A stretch of 64,000 nt of DNA from Asticcacaulis sp. SL142. GTDB taxonomy: Bacteria > Pseudomonadota > Alphaproteobacteria > Caulobacterales > Caulobacteraceae. The translations under genes and the position numbers were made by a program. The stretch lies in contig NZ_CP113061.1 in assembly GCF_026625745.1 (NCBI RefSeq), positions 2,505,501-2,569,500 of the forward strand, written 5' to 3'. How positions within the stretch are numbered: position 1 is the stretch's first letter; each line of letters opens with the position of its first letter. The notes below the pieces were generated by a model. That model saw only the letters and a program-made list of their open reading frames with translations. It did no database searches and had not been told where the DNA came from. Positions 43,578 to 52,999 of this stretch are shown piece after piece.

Positions 43578-44477
43578 ATGAACCCGTTTAAGACCTTTAT
43601 GCTTCTGGCAGGGATGACCGCCGTGTTCGGCGTGATCGGCCTGACCTTGGCGGGGCCTACGGGGATGCTGATCGCTTTGGGCTTAGCGCTGGCGCTCAAC
43701 ATTTTCGCCTACTGGAATTCGGATAAGATGGTGCTTAAGGCCTACCGCGCCGAAGAGGTCGGGCCGAATGCGCCGTCATCGCTGGTGCGCAACTATTATG
43801 ACGATATTGTGGAATTGGCTAAGCGGGCCAATCTGCCGATGCCCAAGGTTTACATCATCCAGAACGATCAGCCTAATGCCTTTGCGACGGGTCGCAATCC
43901 TGAAAATGCGGCGGTGGCGGCGACGACCGGTCTGCTGCAAATTCTGGATCGCGATGAAATCCGCGGTGTGATGGCCCACGAACTGGCCCACGTTAAAAAC
44001 CGCGACACCCTGATCATGACGGTGACCGCGACCCTGGCCGGTGCGATTTCATCGCTGGCCAATTTCGCTATGTTCTTTGGCGGTGGTCAGGACGAAGATC
44101 GCCCCAATATCGTCGTCGTGCTGCTGATGGCGGTTCTGGCGCCGATTGCGGCCATGATCGTGCAGATGGCGATTTCGCGAACGCGTGAATATGACGCCGA
44201 CCGTATGGGTGCCGAAATCTGCGGTGACCCGGAAAGTCTGGCGCGGGCCTTGAAGAAAATCGAAGCCTATGCGCGCGGGATCGTCAATCATCAGGCCGAG
44301 CACAATCCAGCTTCGGCGCATATGTTCATCATCAACCCGCTGTCGGGGCAGCGCATGGACAATCTGTTTTCGACCCACCCCAATACCGATAACCGGGTCA
44401 AGGCGCTATTTGAACTGGCCGGTCGCATGGGGGCCAGCCGTAAGCCGCAGGGCTATACCAGCGTGCCAACGGTTTAG
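43578..44477 (+). CDS. htpX: Protease HtpX (M48 zinc metalloprotease)
   Basis: A 299-residue inner-membrane protease for quality control. The zinc motif is HELAH in [14 protein letters not shown] near residue 136; the third ligand Glu lies in [13 protein letters not shown]. Two helices lie at the N-terminus (about 6-45) and two in the middle (about 150-210). The catalytic domain faces the cytoplasm. It is followed by a terminator at 44514 and then rsmB. Confidence 0.95.
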   Translation: MNPFKTFMLLAGMTAVFGVIGLTLAGPTGMLIALGLALALNIFAYWNSDKMVLKAYRAEEVGPNAPSSLVRNYYDDIVELAKRANLPMPKVYIIQNDQPNAFATGRNPENAAVAATTGLLQILDRDEIRGVMAHELAHVKNRDTLIMTVTATLAGAISSLANFAMFFGGGQDEDRPNIVVVLLMAVLAPIAAMIVQMAISRTREYDADRMGAEICGDPESLARALKKIEAYARGIVNHQAEHNPASAHMFIINPLSGQRMDNLFSTHPNTDNRVKALFELAGRMGASRKPQGYTSVPTV

Positions 44478-44513
44478 TCGGGCGGTTTAATTGTTTTTGC
44501 AAGGTTGATGTGG

Positions 44514-44548
44514 AGCCGTCCTTTCCTGTAAAGGACGGCTTTATTATT
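44514..44548 (+). terminator. Intrinsic terminator between htpX and rsmB
   Basis: AGCCGTCCTTT-CCTGT-AAAGGACGGCT, then TTATTATT. It ends htpX 37 bp downstream of its stop. Confidence 0.8.
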
Positions 44549-44564
44549 CTCAGGATCTTCTTTT

Positions 44565-45926
44565 ATGTCAAAACCGCGTTCTGCCCCGAAATCGGGTGGC
44601 AAACCTAATCCCCGTATTTCGGATGATGCTGAAACGCTGGATAACGATATCGGTTTGCGGGCGCGGATTGCCGCTCTTGACCTGATCGCGGCCGCACAAA
44701 CCAAGCGCAACGGGTTTGATGAGGCCGGATCGTCGGCAGAATTTATGGCTTTGAGCGAATCCGAGCGCGCCTTTGCCCGCGCTCTGGCCTTGCTGGTACT
44801 GCGCCGGTTGGGTCAGCTTGATTTTATTATTGCCAAGAAAACCCAGAAAATGCCACCCGATGCGCCCAAGGCCCTATTGCGTATCGGCATGGCGCAGATT
44901 TTCTTCATGCAGGTGCCGGATTTCGCCGCCGTATCAACCACGGTCAAACTGGCCGAGCGCAATAACAATACCCGCCCGTTTAAGGGCCTGATCAACGCGA
45001 TCCTGCGCGGTCTGATCCGTGAGGGTGGCCTTAAGGATGTCAATCCGCAACGGCTGGTGCCCGACTGGCTGTGGCAGCGCTGGAAGGCAACCTACGGCGA
45101 AGAATCTGCGGGCGGCATCGCTATGGCCCTGACCGAAGAACCGGCGACCGACCTGACCTTCCGCGATGTGGACGCACTTAAGGCCCACACGGAGGCGCTG
45201 GAGGGCGAAGCCATTGGCGGACTGACCCTGCGCTCCAACCTGCGTGGCGATGTGCGCACCTGGTCGGGTTATGACGACGGCGTGTGGTGGGTGCAGGATG
45301 CGGCGGCGGCGATCCCGGTCGCCTTGCTGGGTGATCTGACCGGAAAAACCGCCATCGACATCTGCGCCGCACCGGGCGGCAAGACCCTGCAACTGCTGGC
45401 CAAGGGGGCGCAGGTCGTGGCGCTGGATCGCTCCAAAAACCGACTGAAGCGCGTTGAGGAAAACCTGACCCGCCTGAAGTTCAGCGCTGAAACCCACTGC
45501 GTCGACGCGGAAAGCTTTGACGATGATCGGCAATTCGATGTGGTGCTGCTGGATGCGCCCTGTTCGGCCACGGGTACGTTCCGCCGTCAGCCCGATGTGC
45601 TATGGGCGGCCAAGCCCTCAGAAGTCTCAAAGCTGGCTGACGTTCAGCACCGGATGCTGGATGCGGTGGCTACGCGCGTTAAACCGGGCGGCAGTCTGGT
45701 CTATGCGACCTGCTCGCTGGAACGCGAAGAGGGGGAGACTCAAATTCTGGCTTTCCTGCGTCGTCACAAAGACTTTACTACCGCCGCCGTTGATACCGCT
45801 TTTGCTCAGGACCAATTGGGCTTAGATGCCCGCGATGTGACGCCGGAGGGCTGGTTACGGTTGCTACCCCATCATCGCAAAGGCGGGCAGGACGGATTCT
45901 TTGTCGCGCATCTGAAAAGAGTGTGA
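44565..45926 (+). CDS. rsmB: 16S rRNA (cytosine-967-C5) methyltransferase RsmB
   Basis: A 453-residue protein with an N-terminal NusB-like domain (about 25-165) and a C-terminal SAM methyltransferase with ICAAPGGKTLQ near 267, LLDAPCSATGTFRR near 326 and the catalytic Cys in ATCSLEREEGE near 385. It methylates C967 in 16S rRNA. The order rsmB-rpe-heparinase-purH is one seen in related alphaproteobacteria. Start: first ATG after the terminator. Confidence 0.93.
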   Translation: MSKPRSAPKSGGKPNPRISDDAETLDNDIGLRARIAALDLIAAAQTKRNGFDEAGSSAEFMALSESERAFARALALLVLRRLGQLDFIIAKKTQKMPPDAPKALLRIGMAQIFFMQVPDFAAVSTTVKLAERNNNTRPFKGLINAILRGLIREGGLKDVNPQRLVPDWLWQRWKATYGEESAGGIAMALTEEPATDLTFRDVDALKAHTEALEGEAIGGLTLRSNLRGDVRTWSGYDDGVWWVQDAAAAIPVALLGDLTGKTAIDICAAPGGKTLQLLAKGAQVVALDRSKNRLKRVEENLTRLKFSAETHCVDAESFDDDRQFDVVLLDAPCSATGTFRRQPDVLWAAKPSEVSKLADVQHRMLDAVATRVKPGGSLVYATCSLEREEGETQILAFLRRHKDFTTAAVDTAFAQDQLGLDARDVTPEGWLRLLPHHRKGGQDGFFVAHLKRV

Positions 45927-46001
45927 TGATATCCGCACTATTAGTCTTTCATTTACCATCTGCCGCCCACTGTCTTTAACCTGATACCATCTGAGACCGT
46001 C

Positions 46002-46661
46002 ATGACCACACCCCTCATTTGCCCGTCGATCCTTGCGTCTGATTTTGCCAAACTGGGCGAAGAAGTGCGCGCTATTACCGAAGCGGGCGCGGACTGGGTG
46101 CATATCGATGTCATGGACGGCCATTTTGTGCCCAATATCACCATCGGGCCGGATGTGGTGAAGGCTCTGCGTCCCCACTCACATCTGCCGTTCGATGTGC
46201 ATCTGATGATCGCACCGGTCGATCCGTATCTTGAGGCCTTTCGCGCCGCCGGTGCCGACATCATGAGCGTGCACCCGGAATCCGGCGCGCACCTGCACCG
46301 CACCCTGCGCCAGATTCGCACTTTGGGCGCCAAGGCCGGTGTCGTGCTTAATCCGGCCACCCCGATCGAGGGGCTGGAATGGATCATGGATGACCTTGAT
46401 CTTATCCTCGTCATGAGCGTCAATCCGGGTTTTGGCGGTCAGAGCTTTATCGACGATCAATTGCGTAAGATTGAGACGATCCGCACAAAGCTTGACCGCG
46501 TCGGCCACCCGGCGATCCTGCAGGTCGATGGCGGCGTCAACGATAAGAATTACCACAAATGTATTGCCGCCGGGGCCACAGCCATGGTCGCGGGTACGGC
46601 TGTATTTAAGGGCGGCCCAATGATGTATGCCACGAACATCAAGACCCTGAAAGGCCTTTAA
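46002..46661 (+). CDS. rpe: Ribulose-phosphate 3-epimerase
   Basis: A 219-residue TIM barrel that interconverts ribulose-5-P and xylulose-5-P in the pentose phosphate path. Metal and catalytic residues: WVHIDVMDGHFVPNIT (near 28-42), FDVHLMI near 64, MSVNPGFGGQSF near 140, and DGGVN near 177. Usual length. It begins 75 bp after rsmB and is followed by the heparinase-like gene after 7 bp. Confidence 0.97.
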   Translation: MTTPLICPSILASDFAKLGEEVRAITEAGADWVHIDVMDGHFVPNITIGPDVVKALRPHSHLPFDVHLMIAPVDPYLEAFRAAGADIMSVHPESGAHLHRTLRQIRTLGAKAGVVLNPATPIEGLEWIMDDLDLILVMSVNPGFGGQSFIDDQLRKIETIRTKLDRVGHPAILQVDGGVNDKNYHKCIAAGATAMVAGTAVFKGGPMMYATNIKTLKGL

Positions 46662-46668
46662 GCCGCCT

Positions 46669-48399
46669 ATGCTGAATTACGAGTCGTCCAGCCCTGTAAG
46701 CCAGCAATCCGGTGCCCGCGTGCCGTGGTTGGCCGTGGTCAAGGCCTTTGCCTTAAAGCAGATCGGCGCCGAAGTGTTTGGTATGCCGGGCTATCGCTTT
46801 ACGCTGGGCGGTGCCGCTGTGGACGGGTTTCAGGCCGCTCCTCATGAGGTGAGACCGGCCTCAAGCCAGATCGGCAAAGCCATTCTATCCGGGCGCTATG
46901 CCTTTGCGGGCGCGCGCATGAGCGTGCAGGGGTCCGGCGATCCTTGGAACCGGCCCAGCCCCAATCGCGGCTTTGCGCTGGAGCTGCACCGCTTTTCGTG
47001 GCTGATGCATCTGATGACGCAGGGCGACGCCGGGGCGAAGGAAGGGCTGCGGCTCTATATGCTGTGGCATAAGACCTTTCGCACCTGGACGCCATTTGTG
47101 TGGGGTCAGGAAATTCTGGCGCGCCGTCTGATTAATGTCAGCGTGTTTGCGCGTAAAATTGCGACCTTTGCCAGCGAGGAAGAGGCTGGCGTTATGGCTC
47201 AGTCTCTGGTGCAGCAGGCGCGTCATCTGCTGCGGCTGCCGCGCAACCTGTCGTGGTTTGCGCAAAAGGCGGTGGCGCTGGTGCTGGTTGGCTGCGTGCT
47301 GGGCGGCAAGGCCGGTGATAATCTGCGCAAGACCGGCTTACGGCTGCTGCCCAAGGCGTTGAAGCGCACCGTCCTGCCGGATGGGTGCCATGCGTCGCGC
47401 AATCCGGAGCAGGGCTTAAACCTGCTCTATGATCTGCTGCTGCTCGAAGATGCCCTGTCGCAACGCGGCCTGCCTCTGCCGGAGTACCTGGCCGACTATA
47501 TCGAAAAACTGACGCGGGCCGTACGCACGCTTACCCACCCGGACGGATCGCTGTGTGCGTTTCAGGGCTCAGAGTCCTTGCCCGCAGAGCAGGTGACACC
47601 GGCTCTGGTGCATGAGGATAACCGCCCCAATGCGCAGGCGCGGGTCGCCACATTCCTTGAGCATGGCCGTTATCACCGGCTGAATGGGCGATCCTTGCTG
47701 GTATTTGCTGATGCCGGTGAGCCTAAGTCGGGGCTGCTGGGCTATGGCGCCTGCGATCATCCGCTGACGTTCGAGGTATCGGGCGGGTTTGATAAGCTGA
47801 TTATCGGGCCGGGCTGGTCGCCGCCGCAGTCTGAGCGCCAGGAATTTCGGGTCGCGGGGGCTGCCAATACGGTCACCATCGGCGAAAGCGCCATCCTCAA
47901 TCCGATCAGCGGCAAGTTTGCTGAACTGCTGGGCTTTACGCTGGAGGGCTTACGTTACCGCGTGCGCAGTCGCCGGGTGGAATCCGATGAGTCCGGCGCC
48001 CTGCTTGAGATGGAACACGAAGGCTGGCGGCCGAAATACGGCCTGAAACATGAGCGACGGCTGTTTGTTGATCCGCATAAGGACGAATTGCGCGGCGAAG
48101 ACCGCTTGGTGCCGGTCGAGGCCAAGCCTGACCTGCCCATGGCAGCACCCTTCACGATCCGGTTCCTGCTGCACCCTGATGTGCAGGTGTCGTTGTCGCG
48201 TGACCGTAAAAGTGTTTTGTTGCGCGGTTTAAGTGGGCGCGGCTGGACACTGCGCCATGATGCCAAAGAGGTTACCATAGAGCATGGCAACCTGTTTGAA
48301 AAAGGCCAGTTGCGTAAAACCTCGACCGTGGCGCTTAGGGGCGTGTGCAGACTTGACGGCCCGACGCGCGTTCGCTGGAAACTAGCACCCGCCGATTAA
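46669..48399 (+). CDS. Heparinase II/III-family protein
   Basis: A 576-residue protein with a helical toroid N-terminal part (about 60-330, containing AFELHRFSWLMHL-like segments) and a C-terminal beta-rich region (about 335-570) with SLLVFADAGEPKSGLLGYGACDHPLTFEVS and HEGWRPKYGLKHERRLFVD, as in heparinase II/III lyases. No signal peptide. Members of this family linked to purH in alphaproteobacteria lack a known substrate. It ends at a family-D element that covers its stop. Confidence 0.82.
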   Translation: MLNYESSSPVSQQSGARVPWLAVVKAFALKQIGAEVFGMPGYRFTLGGAAVDGFQAAPHEVRPASSQIGKAILSGRYAFAGARMSVQGSGDPWNRPSPNRGFALELHRFSWLMHLMTQGDAGAKEGLRLYMLWHKTFRTWTPFVWGQEILARRLINVSVFARKIATFASEEEAGVMAQSLVQQARHLLRLPRNLSWFAQKAVALVLVGCVLGGKAGDNLRKTGLRLLPKALKRTVLPDGCHASRNPEQGLNLLYDLLLLEDALSQRGLPLPEYLADYIEKLTRAVRTLTHPDGSLCAFQGSESLPAEQVTPALVHEDNRPNAQARVATFLEHGRYHRLNGRSLLVFADAGEPKSGLLGYGACDHPLTFEVSGGFDKLIIGPGWSPPQSERQEFRVAGAANTVTIGESAILNPISGKFAELLGFTLEGLRYRVRSRRVESDESGALLEMEHEGWRPKYGLKHERRLFVDPHKDELRGEDRLVPVEAKPDLPMAAPFTIRFLLHPDVQVSLSRDRKSVLLRGLSGRGWTLRHDAKEVTIEHGNLFEKGQLRKTSTVALRGVCRLDGPTRVRWKLAPAD

Positions 48400-48517
48400 A
48401 GCGTTGCAGTGGTCTGCGAAAACCTCATCAATCTGCGATACGCTGCTCACGTACTTAAGTACGCTGCGCTGCGTTTCTCGATCGCTAAGGCTTCTCGACT
48501 CACTGGAACGCTTTAAT
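48395..48517. repeat. Long palindromic element, family D
   Basis: Arms ATTAAAGCGTTGCAGTG (48395-48411) and CACTGGAACGCTTTAAT (48501-48517) pair with one mismatch. A GTACTTAAGTAC palindrome (48451-48462) is near the centre. The element starts inside the heparinase-like stop codon. It resembles repetitive intergenic elements of alphaproteobacteria; only one copy was seen. Confidence 0.7.
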
Positions 48518-48559
48518 CGGATTGAATGGTAGGTGAAGGTTTAGCTCTAACTAACGGGT

Positions 48560-48578
48560 CAAGGGCCTGTGGCCCTTG
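48560..48578. repeat. GC-rich palindrome upstream of purH (family E)
   Basis: CAAGGGCC-TGT-GGCCCTTG, 64 bp before the purH start. It follows family D in a 242-bp gap that has no other visible feature. Confidence 0.6.
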
Positions 48579-48641
48579 TTGTCATCCGGGTGTTTGTATT
48601 GTAAACCGCGCGCAATTCCTCCCCCCACATATGGATGCCCC

Positions 48642-50255
48642 ATGCCTGCCGCGCCTGATTTTCCCCCTGCACCCGATTTCGCCAAACCCGTCCGCGCCCT
48701 GATTTCCCTGTCCGATAAGACCGGACTGATTGAGGCGGCTAAGGCCCTGCATGCGGCGGGGGTTGAGATCATCTCGACCGGCGGGACACGGGCGGCGATT
48801 GGCGCGGCGGGTGTCCCGGTCAAGGACGTGGCCGATCTGACGCAATTTCCGGAAATGATGGATGGCCGCGTTAAGACCCTGCATCCGAAAGTGCACGGCG
48901 GGCTGCTGGCCTACCGTGACGCACCCGAACACGCCAAGGCCTTGACCGACCATGATATTGCGCCGATCGATATCGTCTGGATCGACCTTTATCCGTTTGA
49001 AGCCACCATCGCGGCCGGTGGCGCGTTCGAGGCGGCGATTGAAAACATCGATATCGGCGGCCCGGCCATGATCCGCTCATCCGCCAAGAACCATGGTTAT
49101 GTGGCGGTGTGCGTCGATAAGGCGGGCGTTGATCAGGTGTTGGCCGCCATAGCTGAGACCGGCGGCACTACCTTGGCGCTCCGCAAATCGCTGGCGGCCA
49201 AGGCCTTTGCCCGCACCGCGGCTTACGACAGCGCGGTCTCGACCTGGTTTGCGGCGCAACTGAACGATGCGGCCCCTGAGCGCCTGACCATCGGGGCGGC
49301 GCGCATCCAGACCATGCGTTACGGCGAAAACCCACACCAGAGCGCGGCCTTTTACAAGACCGGTGAGAACCGTCCGGGTGTGGCGACGGCCCGTCAGCTA
49401 CAGGGCAAAGAACTGAGCTACAACAATGTCGCGGATACCGATGCGGCGATTGAACTGGTGGCTGAGTTTGATCCGGCGACACACGCCGCCTGCGTCATCG
49501 TCAAGCATGCCAATCCATGCGGTGTGGCGGTCGGTGAGGATCTGATCAGCGCCTATCAGCGCGCGCTGGAGTGCGATCCGGTGTCGGCCTTTGGCGGGAT
49601 TGTGGCCCTCAGCCGTCGCCTGGATCGCAAGACCGCCGAAAAGATCGTCGAGGTCTTTACCGAAGTGGTCGTCGCCCCCGAAGTTGATGACGATGTGATT
49701 GAAGTGTTTGCGGCTAAGAAAAACCTGCGTTTGCTGGTCACGGGTTCGTTGCCTGATCCGCTGGCGGGCGGTAATGTGTTCCGCTCGGTCGCTGGTGGCC
49801 TTTTGATCCAGTCGCGCGACACGGCCCGCATCACCCCGTCGGATCTGAAAATCGTCACCAAGCGCCAGCCGACACCGACCGAAATTCAGGACATGCTGTT
49901 TGCCTTTACCGTCGCCAAGCACGTCAAATCCAATGCCGTGGTCTTTGCCAAGGATGGTCGCACGGCGGGGATAGGTGCCGGTCAGATGAACCGGCGCGAT
50001 TCCACCCGCATTGCCTCCTTGCGCGCCAAAGAAGCGGCGGAGGGATTGGGTTTGACCGACTCGTTGGCTAAGGGTTCGGCCTGTGCGTCGGAAGCCTTCT
50101 TTCCGTTTCCGGACGGTTTGCTTGAGGCGGCAGCAGCAGGGGCCACGGCGGTTATTCAGCCGGGTGGGTCGATCAAGGATGCTGATGTCATTGCCGCCGC
50201 CGATGATGCGGGCCTGACCATGGCCTTTACCGGCATCCGCGTGTTTAGACATTAA
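48642..50255 (+). CDS. purH: Bifunctional AICAR transformylase/IMP cyclohydrolase
   Basis: A 537-residue enzyme of the last two purine steps. The N-terminal cyclohydrolase domain begins [31 protein letters not shown]; the C-terminal transformylase contains [14 protein letters not shown] with the catalytic Lys-His pair and [14 protein letters not shown]. The ATG at 48642 is the family start; 22 upstream codons overlap the palindrome region and are rejected. Ends at a bidirectional terminator. Confidence 0.97.
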   Translation: MPAAPDFPPAPDFAKPVRALISLSDKTGLIEAAKALHAAGVEIISTGGTRAAIGAAGVPVKDVADLTQFPEMMDGRVKTLHPKVHGGLLAYRDAPEHAKALTDHDIAPIDIVWIDLYPFEATIAAGGAFEAAIENIDIGGPAMIRSSAKNHGYVAVCVDKAGVDQVLAAIAETGGTTLALRKSLAAKAFARTAAYDSAVSTWFAAQLNDAAPERLTIGAARIQTMRYGENPHQSAAFYKTGENRPGVATARQLQGKELSYNNVADTDAAIELVAEFDPATHAACVIVKHANPCGVAVGEDLISAYQRALECDPVSAFGGIVALSRRLDRKTAEKIVEVFTEVVVAPEVDDDVIEVFAAKKNLRLLVTGSLPDPLAGGNVFRSVAGGLLIQSRDTARITPSDLKIVTKRQPTPTEIQDMLFAFTVAKHVKSNAVVFAKDGRTAGIGAGQMNRRDSTRIASLRAKEAAEGLGLTDSLAKGSACASEAFFPFPDGLLEAAAAGATAVIQPGGSIKDADVIAAADDAGLTMAFTGIRVFRH

Positions 50256-50259
50256 ATAG

Positions 50260-50288
50260 AAAGGGCGGGATTAATTCCCGCCCTTTTA
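50260..50288. terminator. Bidirectional terminator after purH
   Basis: AAAGGGCGGGA-TTAAT-TCCCGCCCTTT; it lies between the convergent purH and nitroreductase genes. Confidence 0.85.
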
Positions 50289-50292
50289 CGTT

Positions 50293-50883
50293 TTACGGAG
50301 CTTTGATCTCACCAGAGAACGAGCCCTTGAAGGCCATAACCTCAAGTGGCTGGCGACCGGACGGGGCTTCCCGTGCTTGCAAACCTTCGGGCAGGGTGGC
50401 CGGATCGCCCTGATAACCGACGGCAATGGCCATGATTAGTTTGAGATTATCCGGCAGGTTCAGGGCCGTGGTCGCCTTATCAAACTCAACCCCGCCCATA
50501 CCGTGGGTGATCAGGCCCATGCTGTGGGCCTGAAGCGCCAGCGACATCCACGCCGCTCCGGCATCAAAGGCGTGGGTGGCGACGGGGCGTTCACCGTCAA
50601 AGGTGGTCACGGCGGCGGTAAAGATCAAAGCGGCGGCAGATTTGGCCCAGCCCTGATTGAACGGCACCAAAAGTTCAACCATCTGATCAAATTCCGGCGT
50701 GTCTTTGAGGGCATAGATAAACCGCCATGGTTGCAGGTTTGACGCTGACGGTGCCCAGCGCGCGGCCTCAAGCAGGGTCAGAATATCAGAGTCAGTCACG
50801 GCCTTTTCCGAAAACGCACGCGGCGACCAACGCTCAGTGAACATAGGCAGGATCGAGTGTTGGGGGGTTCTGGGTGTGGTCAT
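50293..50883 (-). CDS. Nitroreductase-family flavoprotein
   Basis: A 196-residue FMN-dependent oxidoreductase: ERWSPRAFSEKAVTDSDILTLLEAARWAPSASNLQPWRFIYA is the FMN-binding start; the LALQAHSMGLITHGMGG loop and AIAVGYQGDP follow. Substrate not predictable from sequence. It is alone on the minus strand, 107 bp from the divergent hydrolase pair. Confidence 0.9.
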   Translation of the reverse strand: MTTPRTPQHSILPMFTERWSPRAFSEKAVTDSDILTLLEAARWAPSASNLQPWRFIYALKDTPEFDQMVELLVPFNQGWAKSAAALIFTAAVTTFDGERPVATHAFDAGAAWMSLALQAHSMGLITHGMGGVEFDKATTALNLPDNLKLIMAIAVGYQGDPATLPEGLQAREAPSGRQPLEVMAFKGSFSGEIKAP

Positions 50884-50990
50884 TTAGGCGCGTCCGATTG
50901 ACAGATATGGGTAGGCAGGCACTATGATGGCAACATAGATTGAATTGCAACCGTGAATGTGGCGGTTTGTGCTGAGTTTATGGGGGCGTT

Positions 50991-51758
50991 TTGGATACGG
51001 TTAGCGCACGTTATCATAAGCTGGAACCCTATATAGAGGTTTTGGGCCCGAAGGATGATTTGCCGCGTCCGGCGATCATTCTTTTTCATGGCTGCGGGGG
51101 CTTGCGGCCGCATATTCACCTTTACGCGGAAACGGCAGTGCTGGCGGGGGTTCGGGCCTTTGTGGTCGATTCCTTTGCCCCGCGCGGTTGGGGTCGTTTG
51201 TTTGCGACCAGCATGGTCTGCTCCGGTGCGGTCTTTCAGGGCGATGAGCGGGCCGGGGATGTGCTGGCAGCCCTGTGGGGTGTAGCGCGACGGGCGGATG
51301 TGATCGCCGATAAGGTCATGTTGGCGGGGTGGAGCCACGGCGGCTGGTCGATCATGGATCTGATGACCCATAAACTGACCCGCAAAGGTGAAGTCGGGCT
51401 TACCGATCCCGATCCTTCGATTTTGAAATCCGTGGCGGGCTTGTTTTTGGTCTATAGTTACCTGTCGTTTCCAGCGCGTAGCATATCTAAGAACTGGCAC
51501 TATAAGCCGGAAACCTTCGCGGTTATGGCCGATAAGGATCACCTGTCGGCGGTGAAGGCGGCGCAAAAAGTGTATCAGCGCCTTAAGGATGATGGGGTGC
51601 CGATTGAGACCCTGACGCTCAAGGCCACCCATGCCTTTGAGGAAGAAAGCTTTGGCAATGCGATCATGAAATATGATCAGGCGGCAACCGAAGCGTCTTT
51701 GCAGGCCATGATGGCATTTATCGACCGGGTGTTTGAATTTACGGACGTTGAGTTGTGA
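50991..51758 (+). CDS. Dienelactone-hydrolase-like alpha/beta hydrolase (first of a tandem pair)
   Basis: A 255-residue hydrolase with FHGCGGLRPH oxyanion region, nucleophile Ser in AGWSHGGW near residue 115, and His in THAFEEESFG near 212; the acid is probably the Asp in MADKDHLSA. The start is TTG at 50991, preceded by GGGGGCG; there is no better ATG near. It overlaps the next gene by 4 bp (GTGA) and is 35-40% similar to it by eye, so a local duplication. Substrate unknown. Confidence 0.82.
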   Translation: MDTVSARYHKLEPYIEVLGPKDDLPRPAIILFHGCGGLRPHIHLYAETAVLAGVRAFVVDSFAPRGWGRLFATSMVCSGAVFQGDERAGDVLAALWGVARRADVIADKVMLAGWSHGGWSIMDLMTHKLTRKGEVGLTDPDPSILKSVAGLFLVYSYLSFPARSISKNWHYKPETFAVMADKDHLSAVKAAQKVYQRLKDDGVPIETLTLKATHAFEEESFGNAIMKYDQAATEASLQAMMAFIDRVFEFTDVEL

Positions 51759-52492
51759 CGACGGGGTTCGATATCGGCGGCCACTGGGCAAAGCTGATGC
51801 CGCACATAACGGTCTATGGGCCGGACGATGATGTGGCGCGTCCGGCGGTGCTGCTGTTTCATGGCTCCGGCGGGATAAGGTCGCACCTGCATGACTATGC
51901 GAAGGCGGCGGCGGAGGCAGGTTGGCGGGCGTTTGTGGTCGATTCCTACGGCCACCGTGGCTGGAAGCGCTGGTTTTCATTCATATTCGTCAGTACACTG
52001 ATTTTATTTCATGGCCATGAACGCACGGTCGATGTCAGAGCGGCCTTATGGGGGGTGAAGCAACGTCCTGATGTTGATACGAACACGATCGTGCTGGCCG
52101 GCTGGAGCCACGGGAGCTGGACGATCATGGACCTGATGACGCTGGAGCCGGAGACCTCGGATCTGCTGCACGGAGTTGCGGGGTTGTTTCTGGTCTATCC
52201 CTATATCGGGCCAAAATCACGCACGCCGACACATGGCTGGCGGTGGTGGCCGAAGACAATGCTGATCGTTTCAGGTCAGGATCATATTACGGCCAAAGAC
52301 TTTACCCATTCGGTGTTTGGTGATCTGAAGGCGCAAGGTCTGCCGCTGGAAACCAGAAATTTCGACGCGACCCATGCCTATGATGAACCGGGTTTTGCGA
52401 TCGACTGGCCGCCGAACCAGCCGATGCGTCATCATGCGCAAGCCACCAAAGACACCATCGCCGCCTTTGTGGATTTCCTGAAAGGGATTTAG
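51755..52492 (+). CDS. Dienelactone-hydrolase-like alpha/beta hydrolase (second of a tandem pair)
   Basis: A 245-residue paralogue of the preceding protein. Aligned motifs: LLFHGSGGIRSHLHDY, WRAFVVDSYGHRGWKRW, nucleophile Ser in AGWSHGSW, acid in VSGQDHITA, His in THAYDEPGFA. Start is GTG at 51755. The oxyanion loop differs (GSGG versus GCGG) and a Phe/Ile/Val-rich stretch (FSFIFVSTLILFH) replaces the first protein's TSMVCSGAVFQ. The two may act on related esters or lactones. It is convergent with the PCuAC gene (4-bp overlap of ends). Confidence 0.82.
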   Translation: MTTGFDIGGHWAKLMPHITVYGPDDDVARPAVLLFHGSGGIRSHLHDYAKAAAEAGWRAFVVDSYGHRGWKRWFSFIFVSTLILFHGHERTVDVRAALWGVKQRPDVDTNTIVLAGWSHGSWTIMDLMTLEPETSDLLHGVAGLFLVYPYIGPKSRTPTHGWRWWPKTMLIVSGQDHITAKDFTHSVFGDLKAQGLPLETRNFDATHAYDEPGFAIDWPPNQPMRHHAQATKDTIAAFVDFLKGI

Positions 52493-52989
52493 TGTTCGGC
52501 GGGTGCGGCGGGGGTCATGGACACCGGCATATCGAGCGTTACCTCACCGACCATATCAAATACCAGGGTGACTTTTTGCGTAGAGCCTTCGGTTGGGCGG
52601 GTGGTCAGGTCAAATAGCATGATGTGATTGCCACCGGGGGCGAGCACCAAGGTTTCGCCCGCCTTGATTTCAAACCCTTCGGGGACGGCCGCCATCGACA
52701 TCTGACCGTCGGCCATCGACATAGTGTGGAGTTCGGTACGGGCTGCACACGTACAGGATGCCGAGATTAGACGCTCATTGGCATTCCCTTTATTCTCGAT
52801 AGTCACATAGGCACCGGTATTTGGATTTTGCCCCAAAGGCGTGCGCATACCAAAATCGGTCAAGATAAGCTTGACGTGTGTTTTTGTTAAAAAAGCAGTG
52901 CCATATTCTGCAACTACGCTGGCTTGCTGTTTGTTGTCGCAAGCTATTAAGGTTAACGCAGCAAAAGCAAAGACGGCAAACTTTTTCAT
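52489..52989 (-). CDS. Copper chaperone PCu(A)C family lipoprotein
   Basis: A 166-residue protein: signal peptide with lipobox LIAC (Cys17), then a beta-sandwich with GAYVTIENKG, ELHTMSMADGQMSM (His-Met copper ligands) and LAPGGNHIMLFDL with the second His-Met. Members deliver Cu(I) to cytochrome oxidase in the periplasm. The CTCAART segment gives two extra cysteines just before the ligand site, uncommon in the family. It follows trpS by 10 bp on the same strand. Confidence 0.88.
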   Translation of the reverse strand: MKKFAVFAFAALTLIACDNKQQASVVAEYGTAFLTKTHVKLILTDFGMRTPLGQNPNTGAYVTIENKGNANERLISASCTCAARTELHTMSMADGQMSMAAVPEGFEIKAGETLVLAPGGNHIMLFDLTTRPTEGSTQKVTLVFDMVGEVTLDMPVSMTPAAPAEH

Positions 52990-52999
52990 TGCTATATCC

